Program-made: the position numbers and the translations under genes | In this document: in pieces, positions 24,118-36,197 of the stretch | Layout of the letters: the number at the start of each line of letters is the position of its first letter | How positions within the stretch are numbered: the stretch's first letter is position 1 | Assembly: GCA_030015575.1 (NCBI GenBank) | Contig: CM057337.1 | Coordinates: 381,013,582 to 381,077,581, forward strand | Source of the DNA: Agapanthus africanus | Lineage: Eukaryota > Streptophyta > Magnoliopsida > Asparagales > Amaryllidaceae | Reading direction: 5' to 3' | DNA: 64,000 nucleotides | The notes under the pieces: generated by a model | Databases searched by the model: none | What the model was told of the DNA's origin: nothing | Seen by the model: the letters and a program-made list of their open reading frames with translations, nothing else

Positions 24118-25543
24118 AATTCCCCCAAACTTATTTTTGGTCGTTTCGAGCAAGCTGTTTTATTAAAAAGAGAAGGAAAAAATAAAGAAAAAGAAAAACT
24201 AACTAGCACACTTTCGTAGGCAACACGATTGCACTGAGCACGTGCAAGAAGCCTTTAAACCTCTGGGTGTCCCTGGTAGGAGGAGTGTTGTCTCCTGAGG
24301 GTTTTCAGCGGATTGCACCCACAAAATCTAATAATAAAAGGAAGACCGTGAAAGTTACATGTAAAGATAAGAATTATAAAAGGAAGACTTTGAAAAATAG
24401 AGTTTCCAACTATGCTAGCTTTTCGGTTGTTATGAGCCCTATCTTAATAGTCATGAAAAGATGTTAGATTTCACATCATCCCTCAATAAAACATCGTCTT
24501 TATTCTTCATTCCTATCTTTCTTCCAAAACATTGATCATATAACCCAACGTGTGTGTAAAAGACATCCCTACACCAGGAGAATTCAATTTAAGGTATCAT
24601 ACTCTTGTCTATCTGCCTCAGTACTTTTTAATTAATGAATATTTAGCTGAAGTTGCTCACACATTTTCATGCGACCGTTAATACATCTTGAGGTACTAAC
24701 CGACCGATTACTCATGTGCTTGCTTATTAGGTGTATTTTCCTCGTCTTGCACCACCTAAGGCTTAGCAGTGACTCCCAGACCAGTTGGTCTAAGGCACTA
24801 GGTGATGAAGCACCCTCGCTATAATTTTTTATTGCTGCCTTGGAGATAACAAAACCAGTGTTCATTTTTCTTCACCATTTATATTTTATTCATTTTTTAT
24901 TTCCTTCATACTTTGGTTTTTAAACAAGAGCATTTCAAGGTATCCTCTACTATCCCGAGCTTCAAGACGTGTGTAAGTGCGTATAGTAGGATATCAACGT
25001 TCAAATGTTTGGCTTCCAGAATAGAAACTATTTTTCAGACGTATTTTTATCCTCAGATTAGTGACTTCCTTCATCTTAATAACCCTTGGGACAACGGCTC
25101 ATAACTACTTATTACTAGTTCGTTTAAGAAAACTTCTAATTTTCTTGTTTTCCTTAATTTTTTCCAATCTTTTGGATGTAATTTTTCACTATTTAATCTT
25201 TTATTATCTTATTTGTGTAAAAAAAAAAATTATTTTGAAAATTTTTATATGTTTTTAATTTTTTATGATATGTTTTGTGCTTATGCAAAGTATGATGCAA
25301 TTGATGCGAAAATAACCACGAACGTCCCCCAAACTTGTTTTCAACAGTGTCTTCACTGTTGCCGTCCGCTAAATCTCAAAAAACCTGTAAGCCTGAGAGG
25401 AAATTTATTAATGGAGAAAAATATATTAAAGTGAAAATCCTCCCCCAAACTTATTCTTTTGGCTCATCATTCTGAGTAAAAATTTTATTTTCAAGAGTCA
25501 ACTTATACCCCCCCCCCAAACTTGAGTTAAGCCATGTTAATCT
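24118..25543 (-). other. 3' non-coding region of element 6 with repeated polypurine tracts
   Basis: About 1.4 kb between the end of the protease-linker frame and the 3' LTR, the place where pol would normally be. No RT, RNase H or integrase motif is seen in any frame. Four copies of an AAGTTTGGGGG-type purine run (minus strand) occur at 24121-24132, 25326-25336, 25441-25452 and 25508-25523. The one at 24121 abuts the LTR and should be the working polypurine tract. Confidence 0.7.
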
Positions 25544-26800
25544 TTAAAAATCACAAGAGGGGATCAAAATTATTGGTCGATGCCAAGCTTTGCAAAGACC
25601 AAAGGTCAACACCAACCATTCGAAGATTTTATCAATGTAGTGCTCTGGTTGGTGAAATAAGAAGTAGGGAAAGGGTAAGTGGTGGAATAGAATGTGCTTG
25701 CGTCTCGTTTTATAGAGACGATGCAGTGATTGTGATTGATTACTCGCATTCCTTTTACAGTTCAGATGAAGGGGTGGAGGTTCAATTTCTTTGTATTGAG
25801 GTGGATTCATCTCAACACCCGTGTTATTCAAAAATGCGAGTTCTTCAGCGAAGATCTCCTCAAAAGTCTCATCAATACCCCGTAGAATAATGTCATCACA
25901 AAGTGCGGGGTGATCTTCAGACACCAAAAACGATTCATAATCAGTGTTAGTTGTTGACCCGGACAACTCAGTGGAAGAGTCCGTATGTGTATGATACATA
26001 ATTGGGTCAAACAACAACATATGAAAAGAGTCAAGATCAGTATCATGAGGATCGTCAAATTCGCTGCTGTCGACATCCATTAATTCGACAGAACAGACCT
26101 GAGCAGTAGGTTCGGAGGGTACACTTCCCAAGTTGTAAATGTTCAGCTCAATTGACCTATTCCCGAAGGATAGGGTCATAGAACCGTTACGACAGTTGAT
26201 TATAGCATTGGAAGTGGCCAAAAAGGGGGACCAAGAATCACCGGAATTTGATTCCGTGGGTTCGCTACAGGCTGTGTATCAATTACAATAAAGTCCACAG
26301 GGAATACAAATTCCCCGATTTTTATTAACACATCCTCCAGTTCACCCCTAGGTTTGGTGATTGATCGGTCAGCCATTTAGAGAGTGCAGTGGGCTGGTTT
26401 CAACTCTCTGATCCCTAACTGCTCGTATACCGAGAAAGGAAGCAGGTTAACACTTGCGCCAAGGTTAAGTAGAACACAGTTAATGTGTTTCCCCCGAAAG
26501 AAATGGAAATAGCAGGATAGCCAGGATCCTTACGTTTCCTCGGTAATTATTGGGGAAAGGCTGTGTCTACTGTTTTTGCCATGAATATCTTCTTGGGCAC
26601 TTGAGTCTTTCTCTTTCTAGTGCACAAGTCCTTAAGAGTTTTTGCATAAGCAGAGACTTGTTGGATTGCATCTAGAAGAGGGATGCTGATGTTAACCTGT
26701 TTCAAGATTTCAGTGATGTTCTCCATTTGTGGACTTAGTATGTTTCCCCTTAACCAATTCGGGTAAGGAGCTTGAGCAATAAGGTCGGGGTCCAACATTA
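25544..26800 (-). pseudogene. Athila-like aspartic protease region, inactive
   Basis: The upstream part (26798-26547) has NIPL/PLLDAI-type and YAKTLKDLCTRKRK sequence found between gag and protease in Athila-type elements. The protease body follows with GASVNLLPFSVYEQLGI, MADRS, DVLIKIGEFVFPVDFI, PVILGPPFLATSNAIINCRNG and the SFGN...ELNIYNLG end. The catalytic Asp before LGAS is Asn (codon 26464-26466), and a stop interrupts TL-Q-LADRS (26377-26379), so it cannot act. The open frame 26221-25544 runs on through an acidic linker of about 130 residues, then loses any resemblance, and no RT follows. Confidence 0.85.
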
Positions 26801-28588
26801 GAGTAGGTCGTGTGGGAGTAAACGATCTAAGAATTGGAGTAGGGATCGTTTTCGGTGGACTAGAAGAGGTGGGCTGAGGTGTCGAGCCTTGGGGATAACG
26901 GAGGCTCGGAAGAAAATGGTGGGGTGGACGAACTGGGGTCAGAATTAGAAGAAGAAGTGGAAGGAAAAGTCTCAGCCGGGGTTACATCGATTGATTTTTC
27001 ATTGTTATCAATCTCCTCACCAACATGATTGTCAAGCACTCTTCTAGATCTCAACGTAGTGATTGCATTCACATGATGTGAATAGCCGGGATTGGGTAAA
27101 GGTTGAGCTGGAAGTTTCCCTTTCTCTCTTGCACTCAATTTGGCTTTTAATTGTGCAATTTCTGCTTCCATCGATTTTATACTCTCAGCTTGGGAAACTG
27201 AGTTTTTCTTTATATCATTGACAGAAGACTTAACCTCAGCCGACACTTCCATGAAATTTGACAAAAGTGATTTCATGGTCTGTGTGAATGCAGAGAATTC
27301 ATCAGAGCAAAGGATTAGAAGGTGCAGGAGTGTTGACTGGATTTTGGATGTTTTGTGCTTGGAAGGGGTGCTGACTCAATTGAAGTGGTTGCTGTTGTGG
27401 TGGAAGAGCCCTTTGGAAATTGTTTTGGGTTGGAACCGTGTTTTGAGTTTGTGATTGGTTCCAAGAAAAGTTAGGATGATTCCTCCAACCCTGATTATAT
27501 GTGGAAGAATACGGATCGTTTCTAACTCTTTGAAAAGCAGCATTGGTATGCTCATGACCTTGAAACGAAGAATTCAATGGACATTTTTCTATCTAATGAG
27601 AAAGGTCATAACAGCATCCACATACAGTTTTGGAGAGTGACATTTGATTTAGGGTAGCGGCTAAAAATTTGTTTTCCATAGTCTCGAGTTTCTTTTGCAT
27701 AGCTGACATTTCAGCTCTAACTCCTATGGAAACATCCGATTGGTTATTACTCCCCCAAGACGATTGACTCACACCTTCCCACTGTAAAGATCTTTCAGCA
27801 AAATTTTCTAGGAATTTCCAAGCTTCCCCATCATTTTTAGTCATGAAAGTGCCTTGACACACGGATTCAAAAGTCTATTTTGTGGTAGGATTAATGCCCT
27901 CATATACGATTCTGCACAGATCCCATCTAGGGATTCCGTGATGTGGACATTGGACTTACAGATCCTTGAAGCGTTCAAAACACTTCGAGAATGTTTCATT
28001 TGGAAGCTGGGTGAATTGATTTATTTCGCTACGGACTCAATCTGTCTTATGATTGGGGTAGAATTTCTTTAGGAATGCTTTTACGAATTCATCCCAATTT
28101 GAAATGGAAAGTGCGGTTGTGTTATAAAGCCACTTCTCGGCTATATCGCACAAGGTAAATGGGAGAAGACGAAGATGCATAGCATCCACAGAAAGCTGTG
28201 AAGTACCTATCATTGCGCATACATTTTCAAATTTGGTAATAAAGACATATGGGTCTTGAGACTCGAGACCGTGATATTTTGGTAGAAGATTGATGTATTG
28301 GGGTTTTATTTCAAAATTGTCCCCGTTGGCTGGTGGAATGGAAAGACAGGTCGAAAGAGGACCTCCCATAGGATAGCATATCTCCTGGAGAGAGATGCAG
28401 GGTGGATTCTGCGCACCTGCGGACGGCGGCAGAGTAGTGGTAAAGAAGTTCGATGGAGAAGCGTCCATCGAAGTGGGTATGGTGGTGGGTAAAGAAGAAG
28501 TAGACATAGAATTACCGACTTCGGAGTCGATCGGGGGAACGCGGACAAGACGGGCACTAAAATCCCGTGTCCAGCCGAGCATGCACAA
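26801..28588 (-). pseudogene. gag: Athila-like gag pseudogene
   Basis: One minus-strand frame, broken by stops, follows a gypsy gag. The N-terminal region ends in the retrotransposon-gag domain (LRLLPFTLCDIAEKWLYN... WDEFVKAFLKKFYPN, about 28190-28040). Then come FERFKDL, CPHHGIPRWDL and EGINPTTK, a linker with YEGINP-type sequence, and a nucleocapsid knuckle C-G-C-C-Y-D-L-S-H-stop-I-E-K-C (about 27622-27581). This fits CX2CX4HX4C, but with a stop at one of the spacer residues. The C-terminal part (27276-26860) has a coiled-coil-like segment and ITTLRSRRVLDN. Stops also lie after HKTD (about 28037), after FKDL and after NPTTK. It is not functional. Confidence 0.88.
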
Positions 28589-29540
28589 AAGGGTTTAGTA
28601 CAAGTGGCAGCATTAAGATAATTAAGGAAAATGAAGTGGTGTTTGTTTTGAAAAAGATACCGATTTTTAAAAAAAATGATGCAAATCACAAAAAAATGCG
28701 CACACAACCCTAAGTCTAATGGTCACCTAGGTCAAGTCTCTAGACCGCTCCTAACTGCCAGAAGACAAGTCGCAAGATCAATCCTCTACTGCCTCTTTAT
28801 CCCTCCTGTGGCCAGGTAAGTGCCAGGTAAATGAGAGGTTCTCCACTACGTAAGTAGTGGGCCTAATTAAGTAACCACTTGCCTTAGACACACTTGCCTT
28901 AGACACCACAAAAGAAACGCGGATAAGCAATAGATTACCCACGTCCTTCTCCTGTCCTAAGTGAACGCGACGGTCCTTAGAGTCATGTCTAGATATTTTT
29001 TAGTTATTGAGGGTAATGCGGATGCAGTTTTGCGATTTTCGGGGCTTAGGAACGGTAATGAACTCCCCACCTAATCTGAATTTGGTCTTTGCCCCTTAAT
29101 CTCCGTATTAAAAATGTAAACAACCATGATCAAACTCGCACATTTTTTTTTTGCGGCGCTGCGAATTTTTTTTGCAAAGAAACCAGCAGAAATTGGTTAA
29201 TGGAGCAGATCTAGGAAGAGATAAGAAAGTCAGAGAGAACCTGAGCAAATTTCGTGCACTGAAGCCCTAAGGAGACCGCGGATCCGCCGCGCTAAGCCTC
29301 TATTACCGCGGTTGCACCGCGTGATGTCAAGAACCCTGCACAAAATTTTCAGATAATGGTTCTGTTACCTCACTGAGCTCTCTGGAATGTTAAGAAAATT
29401 TTTCCTCATGCTCCATAGATTTCAGATTTCCTTGCAACAAATCACAACGAATCGTTTAGTGTTTGCGCGAATTTTGATCTAAAAATTCTGATGGAATAAA
29501 TTTTTCAACTCAAATTTCAAAAATGAACAAATTAGCACAC
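28589..29540 (-). other. 5' leader of element 6
   Basis: About 950 bp between primer site and gag with no long ORF. It contains a GC-rich segment at 29275-29322 with two CCGCGG hexamers and CCGCG/CGCGG arms able to pair, set in AT-rich DNA. Confidence 0.7.
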
Positions 29541-29560
29541 GATCCCCGGCAACAGCGCCA
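29541..29560 (-). promoter_or_regulatory. Primer-binding site (Asp tRNA), element 6
   Basis: On the minus strand TGGCGCTGTTGCCGGGGATC starts two bases after the LTR end. It is one mismatch from the complement of plant Asp tRNA 3' ends, the primer typical of Athila/Tat-type elements. Confidence 0.9.
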
Positions 29561-29562
29561 TT

Positions 29563-30782
29563 TGATTGATATCATTCTTTGTGTGTCATGTTTTGAAAAT
29601 TTGTAAAGATCAAAATCAAAGAAATTTGTAAACCGCAATCAATAACGGTGTCGATTATAGCGCGTTAGTGAATACGGATCGTCCTCAGGGAAATTGTTAT
29701 CCGTTCGAAATTGAATTAGATGAATTGAAAATTAAAGAAAAGAGAAAAAAGACAATTCAACTCAAGATTTTAAAAGTGAATTTCAAGAATTGTATAGTAC
29801 TAAATCTAATATCAAGAAAACATTAAAATCAAGAATAAAGAATTGATGATATCCAATTGAATTAGGTTTCAAGAATTGAAGTGAGGCTCGTAGGAATCAA
29901 TCGAATCTATAGACGTGATGAAAACTATTGATTACGTTTTCTTTTCCATTAATGATTTGATACTGGATCGATGACGATCAATCGAGGTTTAAGGATCTCT
30001 TGAAGGAACTAGGGTTTCTTCATCTCATCCTTTGTCTTTTCGATGAATCATATTCACAAGCTAGCCTATAGTAGATTGAATTACCGATCGTTGAACTCTA
30101 GTTACGAGCGAAAACATTCAAGAAAGTATCTCGCTCGAAACTAGATTGTCGATGATTCAATTTACAAGAGTTTACAAAACTAATAGGAATGAAGAGACGT
30201 TTCAAGATTTGTCATCATCTATTGATTCTCTCGACTCCTCCATGAGCGGAGTTTTTACTCAAGCGTCATATCAAAGAACACAATCAAGAATCGAGATCTA
30301 ATCATAATGCTCAAATATAGAAGTAAGCAAGATAAAGAAATTTCACCTTTTATTTATCAACAATTTTGTTACAATTCTCTCAAGAACTACAAGAGGAAAG
30401 AACTCGATCGTCGATTTAGCTCCGCATCGTCTTCGTGAGTCGCGGATCGTCTTGAGGATCACTTGCTCGGTTGAAGATCGGCGTCGCTCCTAAAAGGTTG
30501 AAGGCTTCTTGCTTGAATTGTACTCGAAGATCTTGAATTTTGGCTTTGGTGATTGGATTAGGGTTAGGGTTTGAATGCACAAGTTGTGTCACTCAACTTG
30601 TGGGATTTTGGCTCAATTTTCAACTACCCACTAAATATTCAACAACCTTAGAATAGAAGCTTTTAGGGTCCCTTTTATAGCCTTAGGATTGGGATTAGCT
30701 TCCTTTAGAAGGTAGGTTTAGATTAGCTTCCCTTATAAGCTTGGTAGTTAGGTAGAAGGTTCTAGAGTTAGTTAGTTAGGGC
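29563..30782 (-). repeat. 5' LTR of element 6 (3' part), cut by element 3
   Basis: It matches 22230 to about 23455 of the other LTR and stops at ...TTAGTTAGGG, where element 3 starts. About 660 bp more should lie beyond the far end of element 3, outside the window. AGGGC (30778-30782) is the presumed target duplication of element 3. Confidence 0.83.
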
Positions 30783-32996
30783 TGTAGGGTTCCTAGGCAC
30801 ACCCAAGAGGTTCCACAAGGCATCAACCATGCCAAACAAAAATTTTCCAGAGCCGAGAAACCCTAAACAAGATCGTTAACTAGAGATTAGGCGAAAAGTA
30901 AAGCTAGAAAACGACTTTGCTACTAAGTGAAAGGGGTTACAACCTTTGTTGATCCGGTCTACCACTTCTTTAGCTCCGTGTTGACGTCCCTCCGCTGCGA
31001 TCATCGGATCCCGGACTCTAGAAATGGTTTCGTCGGAGAAATGATCGGGCTAGGTCATTGACTTCGAGGCCGAAGATGATCTACGTCGGGGAGACTCAAA
31101 CTCAAGCTATTCCTTCACTTGGTCGAAAACATTGTGAAGAGAACACCCTATACTACATGGCAAGTGGTATAGGATGAAGAAATAGGAAGTGGGTTCACTT
31201 TAGAATTGGATTTCTCACTCTTTTTCTCATGATGCCATTGGACCTAGCAAGCTTTTTCAAGCTTGATGAAGATGAATAAGAAGAAAAGAATAGAATGAAT
31301 AATATCCAAAGTGAAACTTATCCCTCAAATAATGGCACCATGGTTGAGTTAAGCCCTCATGCTTAACTCATGTAGAGAATTAACCAAACCATTAGGTTAA
31401 GGGTTGGGTTAACTAATATCCTACACAAATGACAAAAGGGTTGACTTTGTCAATGCTTATCAAGCTTCACGAAGCTTGATAACTTTGACCAAAGCCTCAA
31501 TTCTTTTGTTATTTGCAAGGAAAATAGTAAACCTTAATTTAACCTTGAGTTGGTTCAAGTCTCATACACACAACTTGTTTGTATCATCAAGCATGATACA
31601 AACATGTACACTTGCATATATCACATATAAACAATGTACACTTTCAAGTGAGAAAATCAATCTTAAGTGAACCAATACTAGTTAATGTAAAGTAATATAT
31701 CAAATATATAATTATACATTAAATCATTAAATCAACACTTGATTTAACGATCCGGTCATATCGCATATAACCGACTAACATCAATAGTAACAACTTATCG
31801 AATCAACACTTGATCCGATAACCCGGCTATATCGCATACAACCGATCAATATCACAAATCACGAGAATAGAATACAGTATCACATACTGGTATTATCCTC
31901 GGTCCCGCACATATCTCATATGCGCTCCTATTTCGTTTCGCTTGAGCCAGGAAACCCCTGTGTAGGATTCTAAAGACTCGTCAATACGCCGGCAGTAGGT
32001 GATGATCATATCAAACACCCACAAGATGCAAGCGGTCTGCTGAACGTAACGGCCACCCGGGTATTGAGCGATCAGAAGATCAACGAGCAAGCCCGCTCAC
32101 ACTCCTGTAAATCCAATGAGTAACACTACCGTACAGTCCATTCTGTTCGTCTGATATGTCGCATATCTCGTCTAGGGTTGGTAAACGTCAGACCCCAATA
32201 ACTCGATAAGTCGTGTCGATATGAGGCTCATAACGGGTCGAGAAACTACAGGTAACACATACCAGAAAATCCCAAAAGCAGCCTTGGCCAAGGACTTCCT
32301 GTTATAGCCAATCGAGCACTGCGCAACATCAACTCCCTATACCGGGAGAGACGAAACCCCTCCTATCGCTCATTGCCTCCATGTGATTCGGGACTGTACC
32401 CAAAAGCCACCTTTTTGCACGCCCTCTTGGACGTGGTATGATGGAAATCAAAGCACAGCGGGAATCACACAAGACTCTATGACGATCTCGGGTCTACAGA
32501 CTAACATGCACCAGTGTCACCAGAGAACTGCCATCTGACGTAAGGTATAATACCATCTGGGAGTTCTCGGCGAGTCCGTCCAGTGTACCCAGTCTTCACT
32601 GAGCACCCGTATATCATCTCCGATGTCAAACACCAATGGATATAGGATCATCCATCGCCCATCTGTATGGGTCTAGAAGGTATACGCTAGTCTGCTCTGG
32701 TATATCGATGCCCCATCTCGATACACCCACGACTAGGGACTTTGAAGGATGTACTTATGGACTACCATGTCCCCACTAGTATGATCCGCATCATAGTCCA
32801 GGTAGTCAAGTACACATCCTAAGGGCTTTACCAACATGTAACAGAGAGACAATTAGTGTACACGTTAAGGAAAAGAGTAACCAGATAGCATACTATCATA
32901 TCGAGCAAGAAAGTCATCCCTATATATGTCCAAGCATCCACTATAATATACATCCTATGTATAGTAATGGCCTCTAGGGCATACATATAACTAACA
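30783..32996 (-). repeat. 3' LTR of element 3
   Basis: Starts (minus) TGTTAGTTATATGTATGCCC at 32996 and ends CCCTACA at 30783; 2,214 bp. It is followed on its element side by ATCTCCCACTTGCAC (32997-33011), the complement of the polypurine tract. Confidence 0.92.
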
Positions 32997-33010
32997 ATCT
33001 CCCACTTGCA

Positions 33011-35958
33011 CTAGGGCCATCTGATAGCAGTGGTTGTGGTATCTCATACTCAACCATCCCATAAAAATCTCTCTCTAGGAAAAGGCCTTTCGTGAGTGGA
33101 TCCGCCGTGTTGTCCTCTGAGTCTACTCTCCTAATCTCGATCCCCTGGAGATCAACCATCTCCATGATCAGGTGATACTGCCTAAGAATATGTCTGGATC
33201 ACTGATGGGACGGGCGTTCCTTGGCATAAGCCATAACTCCATTGTCACACAATGGTAGGAATAAAGTTCATCTCATGAACTAATATACACCCAGACTTCC
33301 TCTTTGGTAGCGATGTATCAAGCCTTTATCGTCTAGTATGCCACGGTATTTAGCTTGGAACTCTTCCAACATACCGTCCCTCCACTGAGGGTAAAGACAA
33401 TGCCTGTGACTGACATTCAGTCGTCCTTATCACCCTGGAACACTTCCAGTGATTCGCCCCAGGATCAATTGATACCATCTCACTTCAACAAGTGAGAATC
33501 CTAACATCCATTTAGATCTATCTCATAGATCCAAAACCCAGGATTTAGTAGATATCATTTTGATCCTATGTGAAGAATCATTGTGATAAGCAGAAATTGA
33601 TCGAGCGTAGCATAGGAAACACCTTCCCTATCAAGAGTATGTCATCCACGTACTCTACGGGGATCTCCACCATGCTCCCTACTACCTTTTTGTATATACA
33701 AGGTTCATCTACCATTTTGATGAAGTCAAACTCTTTGACTACCACATCAAAACAGACGTTCCAACTCCGCGATGCCTGCTTTATCACATAAAACATCTTG
33801 CACACGTTTCTGCTTCTCCCACTGTCTACGAAGCCCTCTGGCTGTGTACTTATAGACGCTTTCTTCCAAATCATCATTCAGAAAAGCAGTCATGACACCC
33901 AACCGCCAGATTTCGTAGTCATGGTATGTAGCCGTGGCAAGTAGGATCTGGATGGACTTAAGCATAGCTACATAGAAAATGTTTCATTATAATCCATACC
34001 TGGTCAATGATGCAAACCTTTAACAAGTGTAGCTTTGAAAGTCTCAACTTTTCCATGTACACCAAGTAATCTTCTCAAGATATACTTGCTCCTGATGGGG
34101 ATTTAACCCTTTAGATAAAGCAACCAAAGTCCATACTTTGTTGGTGTATAAGGATTACATCTCAGATCGCTAAGCATCCAGCTATTCTTACAGAGTCCCA
34201 CTCCTGATGGCCAGCTCGAAACTAGTTGGGTCATCATCTCATGATGCAATCCTCGCTCCCACTGTCATAGAGAAACCGAAGTATCTCTCAGGTGGGTAAG
34301 GAACCCTACTAGATCGACGGAGAGGCTGAGGTTCGTTGGTTTCTATTGAATCCTTTGGTTCTATCAAATTATCAGCTGCAGTTTGTATAGCTGGAACTGT
34401 TTCCAGTTCTACCTCATAACCAATAATTTCTTCATAAGAAATTCACTTTCACAAAGGTGGCATGCTGAGAAACAAAACATTTTTGTTCCTCGGTTAGGTA
34501 GAAGATATTCCCTTGCGTATGCTTGGGATATCCAACAAACTTTTACAGATCTGACTTTGCCTCGAGCTTGTCTGTATTTTGCTTTTAGACATAGAACGTA
34601 CAACCCCAAATCTTAACTGACTTAAGAGATGGGCTCTTCCCTTTCCATATCTCATATGAAATGGTAGGCATCTGATTTGATCGGAACCCTATTCAATAGG
34701 TATGCAACTTCATAAGTGCATAACTCCCTAAAAGGAAATAGGAAACTCAGTAGTACTCATCATAGAGCACAACATATCACATTGGGTGTTATTTCTCCGC
34801 CCTGATATACCATCGTGCTATGGTGTATACGGAGGAGTAATGCTGAGAGAGAATCTCATTCTCCTTTAGAATAATCCAGGAATTCCGTGCTCAAGTATTC
34901 TCCTCCTTGATCACATCAAAGGACATAATACTTTTACCCGTATTTTGGTTCTCTACTTCTAACTTATATTCTGTGAATATCTCAAAAGGTTCGGACTTGT
35001 GTTTCAACAGGAACATATGTCTGAATCTTGAGAGATTATCAGAGAATGTAATGAAGTATAGAGAACCGGTCTTGGCATGTGCAGACAGGGGACCTTCATA
35101 CATCAGCATGTATCAATCCCAAGAGTTCACTATCTCTTTCTCTGTTTCCAATAAACAGAGCTATGGTCACAATATCTCTGTGACATGACTGGCAAGTTCC
35201 ACAAGATGTAAATTCAAACAGATTTAAATATGTATCTAAATGTAACTTCAGCTAGTCAGGTCGCATTGATAAGACCTAGTCTACAATACCTCAAGAAGGA
35301 TCCGTTCATTTCTGAATTCTTCCTCTTGTGTGTGTTCCGTATAATAAGAACTGTAATTTGATTTAGAACGTCAATGCTTTTAGATAACGTGCCTGAACCG
35401 ATCAACTTTTGATATAGGAAATGTTCAAAACATTATCCAACAATACAAAATTATATCCTTCATTATCTAAATAAAGAGACTGATATGATTTTGTATATCA
35501 GGTTCGGTATCTAATAACATTTGTTCAGAATCAATGTATTCTGGTAATACAGGATGACAGTGACCAACAGAGTTGGCTGCAACACTTGCACCGTTTTCTG
35601 CCTCATGAAACTTATCACCCGTTCTCAGTTCTCTACCTTTCTGTAGCCCATGTAACAAATTACATATGCGGGATCCTGATCTGGTATCACATACCCAGGA
35701 CGTATAGGATACTGAGAAATAGTTCTGTGTAACGAACACACCCGAAGATGATGCATCAATATGCACTTTCTTCGTTTGGGCGGCACGGGAAATCTGGTAT
35801 TCCCCAATTTCCTGCTCTGTCTTATAACATTTATAAGTTGGAGCGGGACCAACGTTCCCCGGCTCAGTATAACAAGCGGGTTCGGTCAATATATCCGTTT
35901 TATTATCTTGATTAAGGCGTGACATGGTCTCTACCTGGAGAGAGAGAGAAGAAAACAC
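33011..35958 (-). pseudogene. pol: Defective copia pol, element 3 (shared-lesion type)
   Basis: Recognisable fragments in order: leader-proximal ELGNVGPAP-like and EQEIGEYQISRAAQTKK linker, protease reading WVCDTRSGSRICN (active-site G lost), integrase DNLSRF and EVENQ...GKSI, RT GFVDSG and EYVDDILLIG (YVDD box kept), and RNase H VDSEDNTADPLTKG. It carries four defects also present at the same places in elements 4 and 5: a stop at 34170-34172, a 1-bp insertion at about 33846-33860, a deletion of about 215 bp at 33496-33505, and one of about 97 bp at 33435-33466. Many private lesions add to these. It makes no functional product. Confidence 0.9.
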
Positions 35959-36197
35959 TCTGCGTTCGCTCTTGCAAGAATAGATTGGTTATTATTTTAT
36001 CTAATCAGGATGGCTCCCACTGTTTTTTTATCAAATCTTCCTTCAAACCCTAAAAGGAAAGACTAGCCGGGATTAATTACACGCTATAAGTTCGCCAATC
36101 TTTCAGCTAGGCCAGTGTCGGTACTTTGAGGGAGGTCCCCCGTGCTTTCGCACGAACCTAATTAATGTAAACCTCATTTTCCCAGAGGCGTAACCCC
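35959..36197 (-). other. Leader of element 3, part nearest pol
   Basis: Matches the leader just upstream of pol in the other copies. The pyrimidine tract ending CCAG lies at 35934-35954, at its boundary with pol. It stops at ACCCC (36193-36197), the left target duplication of element 2. Confidence 0.85.
36193..36197. repeat. Target site duplication ACCCC (left) of element 2
   Basis: ACCCC at 36193-36197 and again at 46780-46784 flank element 2 exactly. Joining the flanks restores the leader sequence found in elements 1, 4 and 5. Confidence 0.95.

Larger units (their letters stand above)
22230..30782 (-). mobile_element. Element 6: Athila-like gypsy with gag and protease only
   Basis: Minus-strand LTR element bounded by direct repeats starting TGATTGATATC at 22230 and 29563. 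It has an Asp-tRNA primer site next to the right LTR and AAGTTTGGGGGA next to the left LTR. The internal region (24118-29562, about 5.4 kb) encodes a decayed gag and an aspartic protease with Athila-type motifs. I see no reverse transcriptase, RNase H or integrase, so it is a non-autonomous form. The right LTR is interrupted by element 3 at 30783. It is inserted in LTR-c; CCGGC (22225-22229) is the likely left target duplication. Confidence 0.82.

Noticed and set aside
25534..25890. 118-codon plus-strand ORF
   Set aside because: Antisense to the gag-protease linker frame of element 6 and without recognisable features.
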